Source: Promicromonospora panici (lineage in GTDB: Bacteria; Actinomycetota; Actinomycetes; Actinomycetales; Cellulomonadaceae). From it: a stretch of 64,000 nt of DNA. Shown here in pieces: positions 17,052 through 24,661 of this stretch (position 1 is the stretch's first letter; each line of letters starts with the position of its first letter). Under the pieces are notes generated by a model, which saw only the letters and a list, made by a program, of their open reading frames with translations, did not search any database and was not told where the DNA came from. The translations under genes were made by a program, and so were the position numbers. The stretch lies in assembly GCF_900608595.1 (NCBI RefSeq), contig NZ_UWYY01000022.1:54818-118817 (forward strand). The letters run 5' to 3'.

Positions 17052-17168
17052 CCTAATATCGTCCCATAGAGCGGGTGAAAAAGTGCTCCTGGTTCGGGAC
17101 GCTCGCGGGCACTGGGCAACATGGTCGGGGCCTGCGTGCCGTCCGCTCGGGCGGCCCGGGCCGGAGAC

Positions 17169-17223
17169 CGAGAACGGGGTGAGGTGCGTCTCAGGCCACC
17201 CGACGCAGATAACCCCGTTCTCG
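17169..17223. terminator. Nested hairpin downstream of the first LPMO gene
   Basis: Outer 12-bp arms at 17169-17180 and 17212-17223 enclose an inner TGCGTC/GACGCA pair. It lies 16 bp past the LPMO stop on the minus strand and probably ends that transcript. Confidence 0.65.
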
Positions 17224-17238
17224 ACCTGCGGCCTCGGG

Positions 17239-17886
17239 TCAGACGGCGGTCAGGATGCCCGCAGTGCCCAGGAGGTTCGGCAGTGTCGTCGCGGTCGACC
17301 CGGTGGCGGCCCCGGACCCGGTGTCCGACGCCGCGGCGCCCGTCACCGTCACGTCGACGCACTGGTAGAAGGCGTTCACGGTGTCGGCGATGTTCCAGCG
17401 GGCGAAGATCGTGTGGTCGCCGGCGGGCAGGCCGGTCAGCTGGTGCTCGACGGTCGCCCCGGGCTGGGCGCCGCCGTCGTCCACGGTCTTGAAGAGCTGG
17501 CCGTCCACGAAGTACTCCCACGTGGACGTGGAGTGCCGGGCGGTGATCTGCCAGCGGAACGTGGTGTCGCCGCTGATGGTGGTGCGCGGCCAGGGGAGCG
17601 AGTCGTCGTCGACCACGCTGAACCCGCCGCCGCCGGAGCACTGCATCGAGCCCTTGGGCGCTTCGACGCTCTGCGGCTCGTACTGGAGGCCGCCGCAGTC
17701 GAAGTCGACCTGACCCGTCGCGCAGTGGTCCGCGCGGCTCGGCGGGTTGGTGATCCAGCCGTGCGCCTGTGCCTGCGGCTGGAACGCGCTCGGGGCGGCG
17801 ACGAGGAACGCCGCCGCCAGAGCCAATGTCGCGAGGGCGGAGAGCAGGAGTCGGATCTGTGGGCTGGCTGTGCGTGCACGGTTCAC
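17239..17886 (-). CDS. Secreted AA10 lytic polysaccharide monooxygenase
   Basis: 215 residues. The signal peptide ends AQA, exposing His42 as the N-terminal histidine of the mature copper site (HGWITNPPSR). The second copper ligand is His118 in TARHSTSTW and the axial aromatic is in AFYQCVDV. Paired cysteines (Cys55/Cys64 and others) fit disulfides. The mature domain of about 130 residues plus a Ser/Thr/Ala-rich tail has no carbohydrate-binding module. AA10 enzymes oxidatively cleave chitin or cellulose; this short TWEYFVDG-type resembles chitin-active members, but that is inference. A GTG start follows GAAGG. A second AA10 gene lies upstream on the same strand. Confidence 0.92.
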   Translation of the reverse strand: MNRARTASPQIRLLLSALATLALAAAFLVAAPSAFQPQAQAHGWITNPPSRADHCATGQVDFDCGGLQYEPQSVEAPKGSMQCSGGGGFSVVDDDSLPWPRTTISGDTTFRWQITARHSTSTWEYFVDGQLFKTVDDGGAQPGATVEHQLTGLPAGDHTIFARWNIADTVNAFYQCVDVTVTGAAASDTGSGAATGSTATTLPNLLGTAGILTAV

Positions 17887-17995
17887 GGTGGTGCCTTCCG
17901 CCGGTCGGGAGTGGCTGCCGGTCCGGGCGCGGCCCCAGGGTGTGCGGCCGGCTCGGGGCGGGTGAAATATGTTGTGGGCACCGAACCTAGGGAAA

Positions 17996-18012
17996 TGTCA
18001 GCACTGCTGACA
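17996..18012. promoter_or_regulatory. 17-bp perfect palindrome upstream of an LPMO gene (candidate operator)
   Basis: TGTCAGCA and TGCTGACA arms flank a central C. It lies 110 bp upstream of the LPMO start at 17886, inside the 274-bp gap between the two LPMO genes, which contains no other gene. The palindrome is the right size for a dimeric repressor; it does not match the DasR consensus I know. Confidence 0.5.
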
Positions 18013-18160
18013 ATGAGGGTGAATTCGTACGCGGAAACCCGTATTTCTCCCACGGGCCCGACGCCGGACGCCCGCCGCGCCGTCGGCGCGGGCACACCGA
18101 ACGGCCGGTGTCCGACGTCGGGCACCAGCCGCTCGTGCTGTTCTCCGGCTCAGCGGGTCG

Positions 18161-18802
18161 TCACAGCTGCGCCGCCAGCAGGCGCCCGCCCCCGCTCCGG
18201 AGCTCGGCGTCGACCGTCGTCGTGCCGGTGCCACCACCCGCGCTCGGGCTGCCGCCGCTGACGTTCACGTCCATGCAGGCGTAGAACGCCATCGCGGTGT
18301 CGTACACGTTCCACCGCGCGAGGATCGTGTGGTTGCCGCTCGGCAGGCCCGACAGCGTGTGGGTGACGGTCGGTGGCGGCGCGGCGCCGTTGTCGTTCAC
18401 CGTCTTGAAGAGCCGGCCGTCCACGAAGTACTCCCAGGTCGCCGTGCGGTGGAAGGCCGTCAGCGTCCACTGGAACGTGTGCGTGCTGCCGATGTTCGTG
18501 CGCGGCCAGGCGAGCGACGCGTTGTCGAGGGTGGTGAAGCGGCTGCCTCCGGAGCAGAGCATCGAGCCCTTCGGGGCCTCGACGCTCTGCGGCTCCCACT
18601 CGACGCCGTTGCAGGTCCAGCTCACGGTCCGCTTGGCGCAGTGGTCCTGCCGGCTGGGCGGTGAGACCACCCAGCCGTGGGCCTGGGCGTGGGGTGTCAT
18701 GGAGCTCGGTGCGGCGACCAGCGCCGTCAGGGTCAGGGCCAGGACGGCGAAGATGCCGAGTACGACTCTGGCGGCGGGCGTATGCAGTGCGGCGACTCTC
18801 AT
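18161..18802 (-). CDS. Secreted AA10 lytic polysaccharide monooxygenase, paralogue
   Basis: 213 residues. The signal peptide ends with HAQA, so mature His1 is His42 (HGWVVSPPSR); the second ligand is His118 (TAFHRTATW) and the axial position lies in AFYACMDV. Both histidines fall at the same residue numbers as in the neighbouring LPMO, showing recent tandem duplication, but signal peptides and tails have diverged. There is no binding module. ATG at 18802 follows GAGGTGAG; earlier in-frame starts lack homology. The 224 bp upstream hold a small GGAGTACTCC palindrome (18839-18848) and no gene. Confidence 0.92.
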   Translation of the reverse strand: MRVAALHTPAARVVLGIFAVLALTLTALVAAPSSMTPHAQAHGWVVSPPSRQDHCAKRTVSWTCNGVEWEPQSVEAPKGSMLCSGGSRFTTLDNASLAWPRTNIGSTHTFQWTLTAFHRTATWEYFVDGRLFKTVNDNGAAPPPTVTHTLSGLPSGNHTILARWNVYDTAMAFYACMDVNVSGGSPSAGGGTGTTTVDAELRSGGGRLLAAQL

Positions 18803-19026
18803 GGGGCTCACCTCGGGATGTGAAGTTGGAAAGTTCCTGGAGTACTCCTGTGTGCTCGGGTGTGACCCCTCGACGCTAGAAAGCGGAGGAGCCCGCGACA
18901 ATTGGGGCAACTACGTACTGCCGGGCGTCAGTGCTGAGCCGGGCCGCGATGCCGGGTGCGGCGGTGGTGGGGCGGGGAGCGGGGCGACGATGTCGGGACC
19001 GTGCCCGGGTCGTTTCGGTACCGGGC

Positions 19027-20091
19027 CTATCCCGTCGAGCCCGCGCCCAGCAGCACGTCGCAGACCTCGATCAGCCGACGCCGCAGGTCCTTCGACCGCC
19101 GCGCGTACTCCCGCTGCCGCCGCACGTACTCCGCCTTGCCGTGCGGCGTCTCGATCTCGACGGCGGCCACGCCGTACTCCGACACGTCGTACGGCGAGGC
19201 GGCCATGTCGGTCCAGCGGATGTCGCGCGCCAGCTCGAACGCGTCGAGCAGCAGGTCACCGGGTACGGCCGGGCCGAGCTTCAGGCACCACTTGTAGAGA
19301 TCCATGTTGGCGTGCAGGCAGCCCGGCTGCTCCAGGCCGACCTGTGTGGCGCGGGTGGGCCGGAGCTGGTTGCGTCCCGTCGCCTCCGGCGTGAAGAACC
19401 GGTAGGCGTCGAAGTGCGAGCAGCGCACGGGGTTCGCCTCGACGACGGCGTCCGTCCCCGCGTGCCCGAGCCGCAGCGGCAGCGGATGCCGCTGGTCGCG
19501 CCCCGCCTCCCGGTCCCGGTAGACCATCGCCCACTCGTGGAGCCCGAAACAGCCGAACGTCCCCGGGCGCGACGCCGTTGCGGACAGCAGCTCGCGCACG
19601 TACCGCACGGTGTCGCCGCGGTCGGCGAGGAAGGCGTCGGGGTCGAGAGTGACGGTCAGGCTGGGGCCGCAGGTGGGGCCGGGCACCGCGGCGTCGTGCG
19701 GGACGGTCGTGTGCCACCGCCACGTCGTGCGGTCCTCGGGGTCGGCGGCTCCGGGAGCGGCGGCTCCGTAGCCGGGCGAGCCCGGCTCGGGGGTGCCTGT
19801 CCCGTCGTCGTCGGGCAGCTGGAGAGCGACGCCCCCGCCCGGGTGCCAGCGGCGCAGGTGCGTGATCCGAGTGGGGTAGTAGGTGAAGAGAAAGTCCTCG
19901 ATCGCGTGCTTCCGCCCCGCGGCGCGGGCCTCGCGCCAGACGGCGGTGAGCGCGTCGGCGCGCTCCGCATGCGCGGTTGCGAGCGGCAGCCACTCCTCGG
20001 GGAGCAGCACCCGGGCAGGCTGCGCACCCGACCCGGGCCCGACGGCGTCGGGCGCAGCGGGCGCGATCGGCTCGCCGAGGATTGTGCTCAT
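19027..20091 (-). CDS. Conserved actinobacterial protein often labelled 3-methyladenine DNA glycosylase
   Basis: 354 residues. I recognise the family by FGCFGLHEWAMVYR, the HPLPLRLG stretch and CSHFDAYRFFTPEA, which recur in actinobacterial proteins that databases call 3-methyladenine DNA glycosylase. There is no helix-hairpin-helix or AAG-type glycosylase motif visible, so that label is doubtful and no activity is asserted. The ATG at 20091 has TACCCT six bases upstream and no Shine-Dalgarno, so it is probably leaderless. It is divergent from the AbiE-type pair. Confidence 0.7.
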   Translation of the reverse strand: MSTILGEPIAPAAPDAVGPGSGAQPARVLLPEEWLPLATAHAERADALTAVWREARAAGRKHAIEDFLFTYYPTRITHLRRWHPGGGVALQLPDDDGTGTPEPGSPGYGAAAPGAADPEDRTTWRWHTTVPHDAAVPGPTCGPSLTVTLDPDAFLADRGDTVRYVRELLSATASRPGTFGCFGLHEWAMVYRDREAGRDQRHPLPLRLGHAGTDAVVEANPVRCSHFDAYRFFTPEATGRNQLRPTRATQVGLEQPGCLHANMDLYKWCLKLGPAVPGDLLLDAFELARDIRWTDMAASPYDVSEYGVAAVEIETPHGKAEYVRRQREYARRSKDLRRRLIEVCDVLLGAGSTG

Positions 20092-20097
20092 CGATCC

Positions 20098-20103
20098 AGG
20101 GTA
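20098..20103 (-). promoter_or_regulatory. -10 hexamer of a leaderless promoter (glycosylase-like gene)
   Basis: TACCCT on the minus strand, six bases, then the ATG at 20091. The gene has no ribosome binding site. Confidence 0.6.
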
Positions 20104-20150
20104 GGTCCGTCTCGGCACCCTGCCGACGGCCTTGCTGTACGCGATGTGTT

Positions 20151-20191
20151 CCTAACTGTATACAGGCACCCTTGAGGTGTGCGCAGTTAGG
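20151..20191. promoter_or_regulatory. Inverted repeat overlapping the ribosome site of the AbiEi gene
   Basis: CCTAACT (20151-20157) pairs with AGTTAGG (20185-20191). The right arm covers the start of the TTAGGAG ribosome site. A CTGTATACAG palindrome lies inside (20156-20165). Either a protein operator or an RNA hairpin could control the toxin-antitoxin pair here; AbiEi antitoxins are known to repress their own promoters through inverted repeats. Confidence 0.5.
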
Positions 20192-20201
20192 AGTTCTGAT
20201 C

Positions 20202-20774
20202 ATGACGTCCTCGTCGGCCGTGCTGACACTTGACGATGCGCGTGCTGCTGGTCTGCGCAAGGACCAGGTGTATCGCATGGTTCAGAGCGGTGAACTGGAG
20301 CGGGTCGCAAGGGGCGTGTTCATCCGCCCCGACCTGATCGATCCGACATTGATTCCCCTCGCTGCGGCAACAGCGCTCCGACCTCAAGCGACAATGTGTC
20401 TCACCAGTGCACTGGTCCACCATGGATTGAGCGACGCGATTCCGTTCGGTCCGGACATCGCCCTCCCGCGGGGAGTCCGTCTTCCATCGGGTTTCGGTCA
20501 GGTGACCTGGCACAGCTTCGATCCCGCGACGTTCGACGTCGGGCGCATCAGGCTGGACGACACGGACGATCTGGAGTTGTGGGTCTACTCCGCCGAGCGC
20601 ACCATAGTCGACAGCTTCCGCCTGGCCCATCGCGAAGGCCTTGATGCTGCCCACACAGCGCTACGCCGCTGGGTACGCCGGCGGGGGAACTCACCTGCCG
20701 CACTGCTCACGATGGCTGGCGAGTTCCCGCAGTCCTTGACTCGCATTCGACAAGCCCTGGAGATTCTGCTGTGA
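20202..20774 (+). CDS. AbiEi-type antitoxin / regulator (type IV TA)
   Basis: 190 residues. The N-terminal winged helix (LTLDDARAAGLRKDQVYRMV then GELERVARGVFIRP, residues 8-45) is the AbiEi_4-type DNA-binding domain, and the C-terminal part (YSAERTIVDSFRLAHREGLD) is the AbiEi-like antitoxin domain. The family silences AbiEii nucleotidyltransferase toxins and autorepresses. The ATG has a TTAGGAG ribosome site. The stop overlaps the next gene as GTGA, the usual antitoxin-toxin coupling. It appears intact even though its toxin is broken. Confidence 0.83.
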   Translation: MTSSSAVLTLDDARAAGLRKDQVYRMVQSGELERVARGVFIRPDLIDPTLIPLAAATALRPQATMCLTSALVHHGLSDAIPFGPDIALPRGVRLPSGFGQVTWHSFDPATFDVGRIRLDDTDDLELWVYSAERTIVDSFRLAHREGLDAAHTALRRWVRRRGNSPAALLTMAGEFPQSLTRIRQALEILL

Positions 20775-21222
20775 CTCGACCTACCCGCGGCACATCGGCA
20801 GGTCGCGCCTACAACGACTTGCGGAACCTGGCACGCCGCGACGGCCGCGACGGTGCCGAATACCTGACGCTCTACGCCCTCGAAGGTTTCCTAGCACGCC
20901 TGGCCGCGTCGAAGCACGCCGCAGGCTTCGTTCTCAAGGGCGGTGTCCTGATGGCAGCTTTCGCCGCCCGCCGGCCCACGCGGGACGTCGATCTTGCCGC
21001 GTCAGGCTTCCCGAACGACATCGACGACGTCGCCGAGCGCGTGCGCCAGATCGTCGCTGTCGATCTCGACGACGGGCTGGAATTCGATCTGGCTTCGGTC
21101 TTCGGCTGGACGAGATCGTCGCCTTCACAGGCCCAGTACTTGATGGCAGTTCCGAGAGCCGGGCGTGGGATCCCGAAGCACGCGCATGGCAGGCGCCACG
21201 GGCGGTTTCGACGACCACGTAG
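20771..21222 (+). pseudogene. AbiEii/AbiGii-type nucleotidyltransferase toxin with internal deletion and frame change
   Basis: The first 100 codons are a clear AbiEii N-terminus: FVLKGGVLMAAF followed by RPTRDVDLAASG, the GS-x-D-x-D-like nucleotidyltransferase core. After DGLEFDLA (about 21095) homology stops in this frame. In another frame from about 21100 to the TAG at 21220-21222, DEIVAFTGPVLDG and WDPEARAW match the end of the same family. The central half, roughly 130 residues, is therefore missing and the two ends are joined out of frame. The toxin is dead while its antitoxin survives. The next gene starts 43 bp later. Confidence 0.8.
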
Positions 21223-21253
21223 GGGTCCGGCGCGTTCGCTCCGCAGGTCGTCG

Positions 21254-21259
21254 TAAGGT
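21254..21259 (+). promoter_or_regulatory. -10 hexamer of a leaderless promoter (aldo/keto reductase)
   Basis: TAAGGT, six bases, then ATG at 21266. There is no Shine-Dalgarno. Confidence 0.6.
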
Positions 21260-21265
21260 GCAAAC

Positions 21266-22228
21266 ATGTCCGACCTCCCCCTGCGCCGCCTCGGGCGCTC
21301 CGGCCTGTCCGTTCCCGTCGTCGGCCTGGGGTGCAACAACCTCGGCCGCTCCGGCACCGTCACCGAGACCGCGGAGGGCGCGACGGCCCTGGTCGACGCC
21401 GCCATCGACGCGGGCGTGACGTTCTTCGACACCGCGGACTCGTACGGCGTCCGCCCGGGGTTGTCCGAGGAGCTGCTCGGCGCCGCCCTGAAGGGCCGCC
21501 GCGACGACGTGCTGGTCGCCACGAAGTTCGGCCTGGACGTGCGCGGGGCGAACGGGAACGACTTCGGCGCTCGCGGCTCGCGCCGGTACATCGTGCGGGC
21601 GGCCGAGGCGTCGCTGCGCCGGCTCGGCACCGACTGGATCGACCTCTACCAGCTGCACGCGCCCGACCCGGCGACCCCGATCGACGAGACGCTGGCCGCG
21701 CTCGACGACCTCGTCCGCTCCGGCAAGGTGCGCTACGTGGGCCATTCCAACTTCAAGGGCTGGCAGGTCGCCGACGCCGAGCACGTGGCGCGGTCGATCG
21801 GCACCACCCGGTTCGTGTCCGCGCAGAACCACTACTCGCTGCTCGCCCGCGAGGTGGAGCACGAGGTGCTGCCCGCCGCGAAGGCGTACGGCGTCGGCGT
21901 CCTGCCGTACTTCCCGCTGGCGAACGGCCTGCTCACGGGCAAGTACACGGGTGGCGACCGACCGGACGGCTCCCGGCTCGTGATCGCGAAGCCCCACCTG
22001 CTGGAGACGGCGCCGTGGGAGGCCCTGGACCGGTTCGGCGCGTTCTGCCGCGAGCGCGGCGTGGCCGAGATCGACGTCGCGTTCTCGTGGCTGCTGTCCC
22101 GGCCTGAGGTGTCGTCGGTGATCGCCGGCGCCACGCGGCCGGAGCAGGTGCGCCGCAACGCCGAGGCGTGGTCGTGGTCGCCGACGCCAGAGGACCTCAC
22201 GGAGCTGGACGAGATCTTCCCGGCCTGA
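21266..22228 (+). CDS. Aldo/keto reductase
   Basis: 320 residues, NADPH-dependent TIM-barrel oxidoreductase. The catalytic tetrad is visible: DTADSYG (Asp and Tyr), VATKFGLD (Lys) and RYVGHSN (His position). WIDLYQLHAPDP and the C-terminal VSSVIAGATRPEQVRRNAEA cofactor-binding block place it with the voltage-gated-potassium-channel-beta/YajO-like group. The carbonyl substrate is unknown. It appears to be a single leaderless gene. Confidence 0.92.
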   Translation: MSDLPLRRLGRSGLSVPVVGLGCNNLGRSGTVTETAEGATALVDAAIDAGVTFFDTADSYGVRPGLSEELLGAALKGRRDDVLVATKFGLDVRGANGNDFGARGSRRYIVRAAEASLRRLGTDWIDLYQLHAPDPATPIDETLAALDDLVRSGKVRYVGHSNFKGWQVADAEHVARSIGTTRFVSAQNHYSLLAREVEHEVLPAAKAYGVGVLPYFPLANGLLTGKYTGGDRPDGSRLVIAKPHLLETAPWEALDRFGAFCRERGVAEIDVAFSWLLSRPEVSSVIAGATRPEQVRRNAEAWSWSPTPEDLTELDEIFPA

Positions 22229-22258
22229 CGACCTGTCGGACGACACGTTCCGGTCGGT

Positions 22259-22264
22259 TAGCGT
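22259..22264 (+). promoter_or_regulatory. -10 hexamer of a leaderless promoter (PhzF gene)
   Basis: TAGCGT, seven bases, then ATG at 22272. An in-frame GTG at 22263 lies inside the hexamer and is unlikely to be used. Confidence 0.58.
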
Positions 22265-22271
22265 GGGCGCC

Positions 22272-23138
22272 ATGAGCCTTCCGTTCCGCCAGGTCAACGT
22301 CTTCTCCTCGAACCCGACGGGTGGCAACCCCGTCGCCGTCGTGCACGACGCCGACGGCCTCACCGACGACCAGATGGCCGCCTTCGCGCGGTGGACCAAC
22401 CTGTCGGAGACCACGTTCCTGCTCACCCCGACCGACGCAGGCGCCGACTACCGCGTGCGGATCTGGACCCCGGGCGGCGAGCTGCCGTTCGCCGGGCACC
22501 CCACGCTCGGCACCGCGCACGCGTGGCTGGAGGCCGGGGGCGCGCCCGCCGGGACGGACGTGGTCCAGGAGTGCAGCGTCGGCCTCGTGCGGCTGCGGCG
22601 CGAGGCCGTCGGTGATGGGCACCGCCTGGCATTCGCGGCGCCGCCGCTGATCCGCTCGGGCGCGGTCGACGACGCCGACGTCGCGCAGATCGCGAAGTCG
22701 CTGCGCATCGACGTGTCCGACGTCGTCCGTTCGGCCTGGGTCGACAACGGTCCCGGCTGGGTGGCGGTCCAGCTCCAGGACGCCGACGCCGTGCTCGCGC
22801 TGGAGCCCGACTTCGCGGTGATGGGCGACCTGCGGCTCGGCGTCGTGGGCGAGTACGGCATCGGGGTGGTGGGGGAGGAGTACGCGACCGGCGAGCCCGC
22901 CGTCGAGGTGCGCGCTTTCGTGCCGTCCCTGGGGACGGGAGAGGACCCGGTGACCGGCAGCCTCAACGCCGGCCTGGGGCAGTGGCTCGCCGGCGAGGTG
23001 CTGCCCTCATCCTACATCGCGTCCCAGGGGACGGCGCTGGGTCGCGAGGGCCGCGTGCATGTCGACAAGCTGCCGGACGGCGAGGTGTGGGTCGGGGGCG
23101 ACACGCTCACGACGATCGTCGGTCAGGTGGGCTTCTGA
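22272..23138 (+). CDS. PhzF family isomerase/epimerase-like protein
   Basis: 288 residues with the two-lobed diaminopimelate-epimerase-like fold. The catalytic Glu is in NLSETTFLL (about residue 43), and the second-lobe motif is GEDPVTGSLNAGLGQWL. GGNPVAVV and FAGHPTLGTAHAW are also diagnostic. Named after PhzF of phenazine synthesis; most genomic members have unknown substrates and no phenazine genes occur here. The last 16 bp overlap the convergent acyltransferase-like gene. Confidence 0.9.
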   Translation: MSLPFRQVNVFSSNPTGGNPVAVVHDADGLTDDQMAAFARWTNLSETTFLLTPTDAGADYRVRIWTPGGELPFAGHPTLGTAHAWLEAGGAPAGTDVVQECSVGLVRLRREAVGDGHRLAFAAPPLIRSGAVDDADVAQIAKSLRIDVSDVVRSAWVDNGPGWVAVQLQDADAVLALEPDFAVMGDLRLGVVGEYGIGVVGEEYATGEPAVEVRAFVPSLGTGEDPVTGSLNAGLGQWLAGEVLPSSYIASQGTALGREGRVHVDKLPDGEVWVGGDTLTTIVGQVGF

Positions 23139-24484
23139 CTTCTTGCTTCGCCTGACGCCGGTTCGCCTGACGCCGGTTCCGGGCCCGGAAAAGGTGCGGG
23201 AAAGGCCTTCCGGGCGACCCGCGCGAACAGCCGCTCCAGCGGTCCGCGGCCCAGGAACGCCCGCCACAGGGTTGCCGCGGCGAGCGTGATGAGCACCATC
23301 CAGCCGAGCGGTTCGTTGTCCGGGGGATCCAGCAGGTCCCAGTACGTGCGGGTCCACCACCAGATGACGGCGATCTGCACGGAGTAGACGGTCAGGGCCA
23401 GGGCACCGACGGCGGCCAGCGGCGTCACCACCACCAGCACGGCCCAGCGCACGATGCGTCCGAGCCAGCCGCCCACGCCACCGTTGCTCGTGCCCACGCC
23501 CGCGCTGACCAGGGTGCCGACGAGCAGGCACAGCCCGAGCACACCGAGCGCGAACCCGCCGGACCCCAGGGCCTCGAACATCGTGTCGTCGTGCGGGCCC
23601 TCCAGGTACAGGCCGGCCAGCGGTGGCCACGGATCGGACCAGGCCGGTGCCGGCACGACGCTCTCGGACGACGTCATGGCGACCTGGCCGTCGATGGCTA
23701 CCGTGCCCCCGGCGCCGGCCACGAGGGTCGCCGAGGCGATCGAGCTCATCGTGGCCAGCCCGAACCCGCCCGCGACCAGAGTGAGGTGCAGCGCCGGCGA
23801 CCGCAGGTCGCAGCGGCCCACGGCCAGCCCCGCGAGCACGTACGCCATCCAGACCAGGGCCGGGTAGTGGCCCGTGAGGAGGAAGTCGGTGGCGGCGCCC
23901 GAACCGTCGTGCGGCGCGCGGAGCCCGGCACGGGCCAGCGCCTCTGGCCCGTAGTACACGAGAAACGGGCCCACCACGGCGATGAGCACCGCGATCGCCG
24001 CGAGCCGGGCCGGCGGCATCCGCAGGAACGGCAGGGCGAGCACGAAGTACGCGGCGTAGAAGCCGAGGATGAGAAACACGCGCGTCCCGAACAGGTCCAG
24101 GAGAGCGACCAGGGCCAGCAGCAGCACGGCCCGGACCAGGATCCGGGACCGCGCGGTGCGCATCACCTCGCCCGAGAACGGCTCGCGGCCGCCGGTGACC
24201 AGCGCCAGGGACAGCCCGGCGACCGTCGCGAACAGGATTGACGAGCGCCCGTGCGCCAGGCTCAGCCAGCCCTCCAGCGTGCTAATGTCCGCGCTGGTCA
24301 CGCCCACGTGCGCGGTAAACATACCGAGCACGGCGATGCCCCGGGCGAGGTCGGCGCCGACCACGCGGCCCGGGCCGCCGCGCAGGTTGCGGCGCATCCT
24401 GTCGAGGATCCCGCGGACCGTTCCGCGAGACGCGCCGTGGTCGACCGCGGCAGGCCGGTCGGACGGCTGGGAAAGCGTGGGCAT
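23123..24484 (-). CDS. DUF1624/DUF418-type multi-pass membrane protein (heparan-alpha-glucosaminide N-acetyltransferase-like)
   Basis: 453 residues with roughly ten to twelve hydrophobic helices. The opening block VVGADLARGIAVLGMFTAHVG is the conserved first helix of the DUF1624/YeiB group and is followed by LAHGRSSILFATVAGLSLAL, where the family His and Arg sit. Some relatives transfer acyl groups to exported sugars; function here is unknown. A GGAAGGA ribosome site precedes the ATG. It is a different subgroup from the DUF418 gene at 14792. Confidence 0.78.
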   Translation of the reverse strand: MPTLSQPSDRPAAVDHGASRGTVRGILDRMRRNLRGGPGRVVGADLARGIAVLGMFTAHVGVTSADISTLEGWLSLAHGRSSILFATVAGLSLALVTGGREPFSGEVMRTARSRILVRAVLLLALVALLDLFGTRVFLILGFYAAYFVLALPFLRMPPARLAAIAVLIAVVGPFLVYYGPEALARAGLRAPHDGSGAATDFLLTGHYPALVWMAYVLAGLAVGRCDLRSPALHLTLVAGGFGLATMSSIASATLVAGAGGTVAIDGQVAMTSSESVVPAPAWSDPWPPLAGLYLEGPHDDTMFEALGSGGFALGVLGLCLLVGTLVSAGVGTSNGGVGGWLGRIVRWAVLVVVTPLAAVGALALTVYSVQIAVIWWWTRTYWDLLDPPDNEPLGWMVLITLAAATLWRAFLGRGPLERLFARVARKAFPAPFPGPEPASGEPASGEARSQKPT

Positions 24485-24649
24485 GCGGGCATCCTTCCGC
24501 GTCGTCGACGCCGATGCGCGCGGGCCACGCCGTCGGGCGGGCCGACGGGCTGACTGTCGGGCAGGCTGCTGAGCAGGCTGCCGGGTGAATGGCTGGACTT
24601 ACCGTCCCGAGGGATGAGAACGCAGATGTGCGGCACTGCGCGTCGCACA

Positions 24650-24655
24650 TACAGT
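24650..24655 (+). promoter_or_regulatory. -10 hexamer of a leaderless promoter (methyltransferase)
   Basis: TACAGT, six bases, then ATG at 24662. Confidence 0.58.
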
Positions 24656-24661
24656 TCGCCC

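Noticed and set aside
17996..18012. DasR (chitin/GlcNAc) operator
   Set aside because: The palindrome does not fit the TGGTCTAGACCA-type consensus, so only an unnamed operator is claimed.
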